This document shows positions 1-5,098 of a DNA stretch of 7,223 bases, one piece after another (the stretch's first letter is position 1; each line of letters begins with the position of its first letter). The position numbers and the translations under genes were made by a program. Location: the NCBI GenBank assembly GCA_017439615.1, contig JAFSIU010000057.1:1-7223 (forward strand), read 5' to 3'. This DNA comes from Bacillota bacterium. GTDB lineage: Bacteria > Bacillota > Dehalobacteriia > UBA4068. The notes beneath the pieces were generated by a model, which was not told where the DNA came from, made no database searches, and saw only the letters and a list, made by a program, of their open reading frames with translations.

Positions 1-594
1 GAAATAATCGACGAAGAATTTGTCATAAACCAGAATCGCTCCATAGAATCCGAGCAGAAACATCATGGCGGAAAGATTACCGCTGCCTGCCATAACATGC
101 TGACGCATCGGACAGCCGTTGGCAAACGTGGAAAATAGACCGATAATAAATGACGATATCAGGTATAATATGCTTTCAATCGGAATCTTGAAAGTGCCGA
201 TTTGTATGCCCGGGATAGGTATGTCTTTGCCAATTATTATATCGGGAGTACTTTTCAGTTCGCATGCATCAAGAGCCCGCGAAGTGTCCGTAATAAGAAA
301 TGTTCCTTCATAATAAAGGCCTAAAGATTTATAATCCAGTGCGCTGACTTTGATAGGAGGGCGGTTAAACCACGGATAGCTTTTGAGATAAAAATCCGCG
401 GAATAGAAAATAAAGAACATCAATGTCGCTGTGATGAAAAAGGAAATAAAGCCCTTCAGCAGATACTTATCGCGAATGAGAAAAAAATCACGCCATCCGC
501 CGATGAAGCACATACGGGATTTTTGTGCGATCATTCCGATCATTAATCCTGCCAAAAGGCTTATATTGCTGATAAAAGTAAGTTTAATGCTCAT
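1..594 (-). CDS. YeeE/YedE-type membrane protein, copy 1 (3' end cut by window edge)
   Basis: Open reading frame of 198 codons running without a stop to base 1, so the last few residues lie outside the window. It begins at ATG 594-592, behind an AAAGGA-type ribosome binding site about 9 bases upstream, and 54 bases after the stop of the paralogue before it. The protein is about 80% identical to that paralogue by hand alignment. It has the same layout: two hydrophobic N-terminal segments, a hydrophilic middle (about residues 68-133), then two more hydrophobic segments. It keeps R27-x-C29 with a following GGWRD, and NGCPMRQ at 159-165, both typical of the YeeE/YedE (DUF395) family. That family includes thiosulfate channels and proteins linked to selenium metabolism; at about 200 residues this is a half-size member. 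Family fairly sure; substrate unknown. Confidence 0.8.
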   Translation of the reverse strand, partial: MSIKLTFISNISLLAGLMIGMIAQKSRMCFIGGWRDFFLIRDKYLLKGFISFFITATLMFFIFYSADFYLKSYPWFNRPPIKVSALDYKSLGLYYEGTFLITDTSRALDACELKSTPDIIIGKDIPIPGIQIGTFKIPIESILYLISSFIIGLFSTFANGCPMRQHVMAGSGNLSAMMFLLGFYGAILVYDKFFVDYF

Positions 595-648
595 TAATGC
601 TTGTCCTTTATCAATTAGTGTGGAACGTATTTATTTTTGTATTTTACT

Positions 649-1263
649 TTACCAGGCTATCAATTCGTTAAAGAAATCAACGAAGAATTTGTCATAAACA
701 AGTATCGCTCCGTAAAAGCCGAGCAGAAACATCACGGCGGAAAGATTACCGCTGCCTGCCATAACATGCTGACGCATCGGACAGCCGTTGGCAAGCGTGG
801 AAAACAGACCTATGATGAATGCTGCAGCAAGATAAAGCAGTATCTCATTCGGTATCTTCAGATCACCGATTTGAATACCCGGAATGGGCAGATCTTCGCC
901 GATAATAAGGTCAGGTGCAGAGAGCAGCTCACAAGCATCAAGAGCACGAGAGGAATCCGCAATGATGTAATCGCCGACAGCCTGCTTACCTGCTTCATAA
1001 TAGTCTATCTGGGCAACCTTGATGGGAGGGCGGTCAAACCACGGATAGTTTTTGAGATAGAAATCCGCGGAATAGAAAATAAAGAACATCAATGCCGCTG
1101 TGATGAAAAAGGAAATAAAGCCCTTCAGCAGATATTTATCGCGAATGAGAAAAAAATCACGCCATCCGCCGATGAAGCACATACGGGATTTTTGTGCGAT
1201 CATGCCGACAATGAGTCCGCCGCAGAGGCTTATCCAGCTTATAAAAGTTAGTTTTACGCTCAT
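649..1263 (-). CDS. YeeE/YedE-type membrane protein, copy 2 (half-size sulfur/selenium transporter-like)
   Basis: A 204-residue integral membrane protein. Hydrophobic segments lie at about residues 5-24, 45-66, 142-158 and 174-192, with a long polar section between the second and third. Signature elements are RMCFIGGWRD (27-36) and NGCPMRQHVMAGSGN (159-173). Cys29 and Cys161 fall in these conserved motifs; Cys111 in the polar section is also kept in the paralogue. In characterised YeeE thiosulfate channels, conserved cysteines relay the substrate through the membrane; a similar role here is inference. Full-length family members are about twice as long, so two half-size proteins, perhaps this one and its neighbour, may assemble together. 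The ATG at 1263 has an AAAGGA site upstream. It lies 92 bases downstream of the AOR gene on the same strand, suggesting it supplies or removes a sulfur or selenium species for that enzyme. Confidence 0.85.
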   Translation of the reverse strand: MSVKLTFISWISLCGGLIVGMIAQKSRMCFIGGWRDFFLIRDKYLLKGFISFFITAALMFFIFYSADFYLKNYPWFDRPPIKVAQIDYYEAGKQAVGDYIIADSSRALDACELLSAPDLIIGEDLPIPGIQIGDLKIPNEILLYLAAAFIIGLFSTLANGCPMRQHVMAGSGNLSAVMFLLGFYGAILVYDKFFVDFFNELIAW

Positions 1264-1303
1264 ATGCTTTTCATTCCTTTATGCAAAATCTGAAAATGCA
1301 TTG

Positions 1304-1335
1304 TTCGGCAGGCGGCATGAGAGCCGCCTGCCGAA
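1304..1335 (-). other. Intercistronic GC-rich hairpin between the AOR and YeeE/YedE genes
   Basis: A perfect 13-base-pair stem (1304-1316 with 1323-1335) closes a six-base loop, inside the 92-base gap between two same-strand genes. On the minus strand it is followed by a mixed sequence with only TTTT several bases later, not an immediate T-run, so it is not a canonical intrinsic terminator. It could attenuate transcription, or protect the 3' end of the upstream AOR message from exonucleases, so that the enzyme is made in excess over the membrane proteins. The stem is seen directly; the role is inferred. Confidence 0.7.
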
Positions 1336-1355
1336 AGCAATATAATCTTTATGGC

Positions 1356-3179
1356 TTAGAAAGGAATCTTTGCAAGGTAGGGAATCATATCATTGAGGCC
1401 CAATTCCTGCAGTTTGCCTTCGGTGGGTTTGCCGGTTTTGGGATCCCAGCCGCATTCGGTATAATATGCTTCTCTGTTGGCAGCCCATTCGTCTCTCTTC
1501 ATGGTCTTGCCTGCATTTTTACCGTCGGGAATGGGAAGATCATATACCTTATCGACGAAATCATCGTCTTCTGCACGGAAGCCGTTGAGGCAGTTGAACA
1601 TCTTTTCGATGTTGATGCACTTTTCACCGATATACATATACTGATCCAGGGTGAGAGAGATGCCCATGATGAAGCTGTTGATATCGGCAGTACCGGAAGC
1701 ACCATAAGAATATGCTGCGGGAGCATTGCAGTGGCCGCCGAGGTCACGGATGATGTTAGCTTCCTGAGCAGCCTTGCTTGCGCCGAAGAGGTGGCAGCCG
1801 CCACGGGTGGAGAAAGCAAAGGTGTTGCTCATGAGGTGGGGCATCTGAACACTGTATACATGGTTCTTTACATGGGGAGCGATCTTCATTGCTTCGGGAC
1901 CGAGCTTGGAAGCTGCATAGCCTGCGCCCATAGCGAACCAGCCATAGATTTCTTTTTCATCCTTTTTGTTGATGATGTTCATTGCGAATTTGTGGAGCTG
2001 ATCTGCATTACCCCATTCGAGCTTCAAGCCGTCAACATCGGAAGACTTGATGATGCCCTTTTCATAGCATTCGCAGGCAAGACCGAGAACGCCGCCCAGA
2101 TTGAGCTGGTCAAAGCCTTGTCTTTCTGCCAGATCCATGAGGTGAGTCCAGCTGCCCATGTTGTCCATCAACAGACCGCTGCCCAGAACGCCGGATTCGA
2201 ATTCGGGACCTTCGGTATATTCGCCCTTGAATTCGCCGCTGCGTGCAACACCGAATTTCATGCAGTAAACGGGGCAGCCCCAGCAGGAACGATGTCTTAC
2301 CCAATAGTTGTCCATCAATGCGGGAGTACCGATTGTATCATCATGGGGATTGACAGTGTTGGTCCAGTTCTTAACGGTGAAGTTGATACCGTTCTGGCCG
2401 GAGAGCAGGGAGCCTGTACCATAACGACGGCGGCTCTTCAGAACAGGAGCTGCGAGCATGGTCTGCAGGGTTTCTTCTCTCTTTTCGATGAATTTGTCAA
2501 CATTTGCCATGGGAACAGCCTTGTTGCCGCGGCAAACAATACCTTTGAGCATTTTGGAGCCCATAACAGCACCAACGCCTACGCGGCCGAATGCACGACC
2601 GGCTTCATTGAGGATGCAGGCATAACGGACGAGCTTTTCGCCTGCGGGTCCGATGCCGAGAGCTTTCCATTCATCGCCATATTCCTTCTGAATGGTTTCT
2701 TCGAATTGGTTGGTATCCATACCCCAGTATTTGCTGCCGTCAACGATGGAAACAGCACCGTTATCAATAACGATAACTTTGGGAGACTTTGCCTGACCGG
2801 TGATATAGAGCATATCGATACCTGCGAATTTGAGGTCAGCATGGAATTTGCCGCCGCAGGAGGAATATGCTACTGTGTGAGAATGTTCACCTGCAGGAGT
2901 TTTGGGCATTGTCAAGGGGCTTTTGCAGACACATTCGCCGCGGGATGCGGAAGTGGGGAAGCCAACACCGGTAGCAACACCGGGAATCAGCATCAAGGGG
3001 TTTTCGGGGCCCAAGGGATCGATATCGGGCTTGTCTTTCAGAGCTTCCCAAAGCATTTTGATACCCAATGCTCTGCCGCCTAAATATTCTTCAACATATT
3101 GCATGTGGTCTTTTGTATATTCAATGGATTCTGTGGTCATATCGATTTTGACCATATTTTCCCAATAACCGTTAGACAT
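1356..3179 (-). CDS. Aldehyde ferredoxin oxidoreductase (AOR) family tungsten-pterin enzyme
   Basis: A 607-residue protein of normal AOR length. Family landmarks in order: GGRALG (34-39), SSCGGKF (106-112), IGPAGEKLVRYA (176-187), GPEFE (324-328), CWGCPVYC (C299, C302, C306), RGGCHL (459-464) and DLGGHC (479-484). The last gives the fourth [4Fe-4S] ligand, C484, within the DxxGLC pterin-binding motif. The first pterin motif, usually DxxGLD, reads ERQGFD (352-357). The C-terminal GEKCINIEKMFN segment also fits. AOR enzymes use a tungsten bispyranopterin to interconvert aldehydes and acids with ferredoxin-like partners; other members reduce aromatic CoA esters, so the substrate is open. The start is the ATG at 3179, nine bases from GGAGG; a TTG two codons earlier is too close to it. 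No signal peptide is present, although the gene follows a Tat-exported Fe-S protein by only 33 bases. Confidence 0.93.
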   Translation of the reverse strand: MSNGYWENMVKIDMTTESIEYTKDHMQYVEEYLGGRALGIKMLWEALKDKPDIDPLGPENPLMLIPGVATGVGFPTSASRGECVCKSPLTMPKTPAGEHSHTVAYSSCGGKFHADLKFAGIDMLYITGQAKSPKVIVIDNGAVSIVDGSKYWGMDTNQFEETIQKEYGDEWKALGIGPAGEKLVRYACILNEAGRAFGRVGVGAVMGSKMLKGIVCRGNKAVPMANVDKFIEKREETLQTMLAAPVLKSRRRYGTGSLLSGQNGINFTVKNWTNTVNPHDDTIGTPALMDNYWVRHRSCWGCPVYCMKFGVARSGEFKGEYTEGPEFESGVLGSGLLMDNMGSWTHLMDLAERQGFDQLNLGGVLGLACECYEKGIIKSSDVDGLKLEWGNADQLHKFAMNIINKKDEKEIYGWFAMGAGYAASKLGPEAMKIAPHVKNHVYSVQMPHLMSNTFAFSTRGGCHLFGASKAAQEANIIRDLGGHCNAPAAYSYGASGTADINSFIMGISLTLDQYMYIGEKCINIEKMFNCLNGFRAEDDDFVDKVYDLPIPDGKNAGKTMKRDEWAANREAYYTECGWDPKTGKPTEGKLQELGLNDMIPYLAKIPF

Positions 3180-3187
3180 AATCAATT

Positions 3188-3193
3188 ACCTCC
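3188..3193 (-). promoter_or_regulatory. Ribosome binding site of the AOR gene
   Basis: GGAGGT on the minus strand. It lies nine bases before ATG 3179 but only three bases before the in-frame TTG at 3185, so it favours the ATG start. Confidence 0.85.
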
Positions 3194-3212
3194 TATTTCT
3201 ATCTGATATAGC

Positions 3213-3941
3213 TTACTTTACTGCATACAGGAAATTGTATACATCTTCAGCAATGGAACGGGGTTTTCTTGCATGGTTGATGACGGGGTTGACCTTTGCC
3301 AAGAGCTGGAGAACGTTTTCGGGGCAATAGGTAACGCAGGCAGGATTACCGTCGCAGAGGTCGCACATACCGACAACTTCATTGCCGTCATTGGAAAGGC
3401 TGAGGCAGCCGGTGCGCTGTTCTGCACATGCTTCGACGCAGAGACCGCAAACGGTGCATTTGTCATGGTCAATGAGGATAGCGCCGTTAGTGGGATGAAT
3501 GGAGATAGCATTTACTTTGGGAGGACAAACAGCCATACAGGGGGTATCATTGCACTTCATGCAGAGGATCGGGATATCAACCATACCGCCATTGACATTG
3601 ACGCCATAAACCTTGATGTTGGTTCTTTCCATATCAGCAATGCCATAGTGCTTCAAAGAGCATTCGATGGAGCAGATTGCGCAGCCAACGCAGCTTGCAT
3701 AGTCAGCAAGAATGTAGCTGGGAACCTTGATGATGGGTTCGATAGCATCCTCGGTGGGAACGGTGGGTTCGGTAACGGTAACGGTTTTGGTTTCGGTTAC
3801 TGTTACGGTTTTGACGGTTGATTCATTGTTGCAGCCTGCCAGAGCAAGAGCACCACCTGCGGCCAAAGCGCCTTTCAAGAAGGTACGTCTGCTGAGTTCG
3901 GCATATTTTACATGTTTGAGCATTGTATCTAAGTTTTTCAT
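3213..3941 (-). CDS. Tat-exported four-cluster [4Fe-4S] ferredoxin-like lipoprotein, predicted AOR partner
   Basis: A 242-residue electron-transfer protein. The N-terminus has a twin-arginine motif SRRTFLK (17-23), a short hydrophobic stretch and a lipobox LAGC (34-37), so Tat export followed by lipid anchoring at Cys37 is predicted. A Thr/Val-rich linker (43-64) contains KTVTVTE twice. The rest holds sixteen cysteines in four groups: C84/87/90/94, C127/130/135/139, C162/165/168/172 and C193/196/202/206. This is the pattern of DmsB/HybA/YdhY-type subunits with four [4Fe-4S] clusters. Being first in the operon and just upstream of the AOR gene, it is probably the electron-transfer subunit of that enzyme. 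No membrane anchor or quinone-binding partner is visible, though one could lie beyond the left edge. The start is supported by AAAGGAG ten bases upstream and by the signal sequence. Confidence 0.93.
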   Translation of the reverse strand: MKNLDTMLKHVKYAELSRRTFLKGALAAGGALALAGCNNESTVKTVTVTETKTVTVTEPTVPTEDAIEPIIKVPSYILADYASCVGCAICSIECSLKHYGIADMERTNIKVYGVNVNGGMVDIPILCMKCNDTPCMAVCPPKVNAISIHPTNGAILIDHDKCTVCGLCVEACAEQRTGCLSLSNDGNEVVGMCDLCDGNPACVTYCPENVLQLLAKVNPVINHARKPRSIAEDVYNFLYAVK

Positions 3942-3951
3942 TTAAATAAAA

Positions 3952-3958
3952 CTCCTTT
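3952..3958 (-). promoter_or_regulatory. Ribosome binding site of the Fe-S lipoprotein gene
   Basis: AAAGGAG on the minus strand, ten bases before ATG 3941. With the next base it reads GGAGU in RNA, which is complementary to the ACUCC loop of a hairpin upstream in the leader (4031-4062). Confidence 0.8.
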
Positions 3959-3978
3959 CCTTCCTCGTGAAAATGTGA

Positions 3979-4089
3979 AGATTTTTGCAAATCTACAGGA
4001 GCTGATACTTGATTTTTATTGTTTACAATGTTATTATAATTAGTGGAGTTAATTAATAATAAGAATTGCAAATTGCTTCTGCAGATTTG
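3979..4089 (-). promoter_or_regulatory. Candidate expression platform in the leader of the Fe-S/AOR operon
   Basis: On the minus-strand transcript, 4089-4079 can pair with 3998-3988 as an 11-base-pair stem with one G-U wobble (4082/3995). It encloses an AT-rich hairpin of 12 pairs and one bulge (arms 4062-4050 and 4042-4031). The seven-base loop of that hairpin, ACUCCAC, contains ACUCC, complementary to GGAGU of the ribosome binding site at 3955-3951. A smaller hairpin (3979-3994, GCAA loop) uses part of the same 3' strand as the long stem, so the two cannot coexist. This looks like a switch on translation initiation, but no folding energy was computed. The AT-rich palindrome could instead be a protein binding site; it contains TATAAT on both strands. 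Confidence 0.45.
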
Positions 4090-4097
4090 TATGACTG

Positions 4098-4176
4098 ATG
4101 AATAAAATATAGCCCTTCAGGCACAATCTCTTTTGGCAGGTGTTCTCCTGCGAGCCGAGATCTTCATTTTATTCAT
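4098..4176 (-). ncRNA. Structured leader RNA, possible Moco/Tuco-like riboswitch
   Basis: On the minus-strand transcript an 11-pair stem (4176-4166 with 4108-4098) closes a multibranch fold. Inside are GAUCUC (4162-4157) pairing with GAGAUU (4130-4125), a hairpin GCAGG/CCUGC with a six-base loop (4151-4136), and a terminal hairpin GCCUGAAGGGC (4122-4112). The wobble pairs G4162-U4125 and U4119-G4115 exist only on the minus strand; on the plus strand they would be mismatches, so transcription toward the Fe-S/AOR genes is favoured. Moco/Tuco RNAs are known upstream of genes that make or use molybdenum or tungsten pterin cofactors, which fits an AOR operon. I could not check the sequence against that consensus, so a structured RNA is likely but its class is tentative. 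Confidence 0.55.
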
Positions 4177-4297
4177 TTGGTGTTTGTCCAATGGCAGACC
4201 CCCTTAGTTTTTCCTTTTGACAAAAGCATAATATAAACACCATGAAATAAAAACAGACAGGAACAAAAGGAAGTCAAATAAAAGACCTGTATTGAAA

Positions 4298-4352
4298 TCC
4301 GTCTAATAAAAGAATTTTGTCGGAATTCGTCAAATTTTAGAAAAAATTTTGC
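4298..4352. promoter_or_regulatory. Candidate operator region for the divergent TetR regulator
   Basis: An imperfect inverted repeat has ends TCCG (4298-4301) and CGGA (4321-4324), with 7 of its 9 outer positions pairing. It overlaps a loose direct repeat of the form CGTC-N-AAT-N3-AGAA ending in TTTTG (4300-4319 and 4328-4351). Both overlap the candidate minus-strand promoter and lie 32-86 bases upstream of the TetR start codon, where an autoregulatory operator would be expected. Low sequence complexity limits confidence. Confidence 0.3.
4305..4333 (-). promoter_or_regulatory. Candidate promoter for the Fe-S/AOR/YeeE operon
   Basis: On the minus strand, TTGACG (4333-4328) and TTTATT (4310-4305) are separated by 17 bases and match the sigma-A consensus at 5 of 6 and 4 of 6 positions. 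Transcription from here would give a leader of roughly 350 bases containing the whole structured RNA. The surrounding DNA is AT-rich, so chance matches are possible. Confidence 0.4.
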
Positions 4353-4383
4353 TTTTGTCTATTCAGTAAAGGGAGAGAAAAGT

Positions 4384-4974
4384 ATGGAATATAAAGAGAT
4401 AAAATTCAATAAGACTGTAAAAAGCCTCTATAATGCTATTATCAAATTGGTGGCGGAGAATCATGTCAAGGACATCACCATCGAAATGATTTTGCAGGAG
4501 GCTGAAGTTGCAAAGCAGACCTTCTATAATTATTTCGAGGATAAATATGCTTTGATAAATTATGTTTATTACCATGATACAAAGCATATATGGCCGGATT
4601 TGGCAAAGAGCAAGGAAGTGCATATGCAGAAATGTGCCGAAATGCTTACCTGTTTGCAGACAAAGGCTTCATATTATCAAAAGGTTCTGGAATACGAAGG
4701 TCAGAACAGCTTTGCCGATTTTTACAGACATTATGGATATAACTATTGGAAGAATTGTCTGATCAATTTCTATGGCAAGGAATTCTATGACGCACAGCTT
4801 GAGCATTCCATTTTCATTTTCAACCGCGGCTGTGCGGAAGGCACCATCGAATGGTTGCGCAATGGTGCTGTTGGAATCACTCCCGCCGAAAAATCAGAAA
4901 TTGCCTATAACACCTTCCCCGAGGCATTGAAAAAGATGATCGATGCACCGGACAAGGAGCCTTATATCGTTTAA
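4384..4974 (+). CDS. TetR/AcrR-family transcriptional regulator
   Basis: A 196-residue protein with a typical N-terminal TetR DNA-binding domain: helix-turn-helix at about residues 31-58, including DITIEMILQEAEVAKQTFYNYF followed by DKYALI. The C-terminal part, about 60-190, is helical and rich in aromatic residues (YYHD, FYRHYGYNYW, FIFNRGCAEG), as expected for a ligand-binding and dimerisation domain; it resembles DhaS-like regulators in general form. The ATG at 4384 follows GGGAGAG closely. The gene is transcribed away from the Fe-S/AOR operon across a shared 442-base region, so control of that operon and of itself is the natural inference. The inducer is unknown, though a substrate or product of the AOR enzyme is plausible. 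It ends in a strong terminator, so it is probably monocistronic. Confidence 0.9.
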   Translation: MEYKEIKFNKTVKSLYNAIIKLVAENHVKDITIEMILQEAEVAKQTFYNYFEDKYALINYVYYHDTKHIWPDLAKSKEVHMQKCAEMLTCLQTKASYYQKVLEYEGQNSFADFYRHYGYNYWKNCLINFYGKEFYDAQLEHSIFIFNRGCAEGTIEWLRNGAVGITPAEKSEIAYNTFPEALKKMIDAPDKEPYIV

Positions 4975-4984
4975 TTGCATAAAC

Positions 4985-5016
4985 AAAAAAATCTCGGCAA
5001 AAACCGAGATTTTTTT
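4985..5016 (+). terminator. Intrinsic terminator after the TetR gene
   Basis: A stem with core ATCTCGG/CCGAGAT, extended by A and T runs to about 13 pairs (4985-4997 with 5004-5016), and a CAAAAA loop. The T-run forms the 3' side of the stem on the plus strand, starting ten bases after the TetR stop. The A-run on the left would also allow termination in the opposite direction. Confidence 0.93.
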
Positions 5017-5098
5017 ATTGCATTTTGCAACAAAATACACGAAAATTATGTCTATAAAGATATTAAGATATTTTTGCTGCAGAACCGAGGGGAAGAAT

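Larger units (their letters stand above)
1..1263 (-). repeat. Tandem gene duplication (unit about 669 bases)
   Basis: Two head-to-tail copies of the YeeE/YedE-type gene. Bases 67-125 match 736-794 without a mismatch, and 427-534 match 1096-1203 with a single mismatch (base 466). Between these blocks, roughly 160-355 against 829-1024, the copies differ at many positions, including non-synonymous ones. The divergence is therefore patchy along the gene. Confidence 0.9.
3942..4383. other. Divergent intergenic regulatory region without a credible gene
   Basis: 442 bases between the Fe-S lipoprotein gene (minus) and the TetR gene (plus). From left to right it holds the Fe-S ribosome binding site, a small hairpin (3979-3994), a long-range stem (3988-3998 with 4079-4089), a small inverted repeat ATTGT-TT-ACAAT (4018-4029), an AT-rich hairpin (4031-4062), a structured RNA (4098-4176), an AT-rich stretch with the candidate promoter and repeats (4298-4352), and the TetR ribosome binding site GGGAGAG (4371-4377). 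Short open frames here have neither ribosome binding sites nor recognisable products. Confidence 0.85.

Noticed and set aside
637..1251. A 204-codon plus-strand frame opposite YeeE/YedE copy 2
   Set aside because: Mirror of the real gene in the same triplet register, with no ribosome binding site or domain. The minus-strand frame has membrane segments and family motifs.
1..1263. The repeated DNA considered as a mobile element or long terminal repeat
   Set aside because: Both units are intact coding sequence for the same membrane protein, with no transposase, terminal inverted repeats or target duplications visible.
431..1345. Two plus-strand frames (431-697 and 1100-1345) that share the same N-terminal sequence
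   Set aside because: They look like a conserved small-protein pair only because they lie opposite the duplicated YeeE/YedE genes, whose DNA is nearly identical there.
1281..3083. A 600-codon open frame on the plus strand, opposite the AOR gene
   Set aside because: It shares triplet boundaries with the AOR gene, so it stays open because the AOR gene rarely uses TTA, CTA and TCA codons. Its product has no recognisable domain, while the minus-strand product carries all AOR landmarks.
3823..4071. An 82-codon minus-strand frame starting in the leader and overlapping the Fe-S gene in another frame
   Set aside because: No ribosome binding site, low-complexity sequence and overlap with the Tat signal region of the real gene. 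It would also run through the leader hairpin region.
4217..4237. TTGACA (4217-4222) followed by TATAAA (4232-4237) on the plus strand, as a TetR promoter
   Set aside because: The spacing is only nine bases, far from the 16-18 needed, and no suitable -10 lies at the right distance.
4985..5016. The terminator stem considered as a regulatory element of the deacetylase gene
   Set aside because: It directly follows the TetR stop and has the standard stem plus T-run form on that strand, so termination of the TetR transcript explains it fully.
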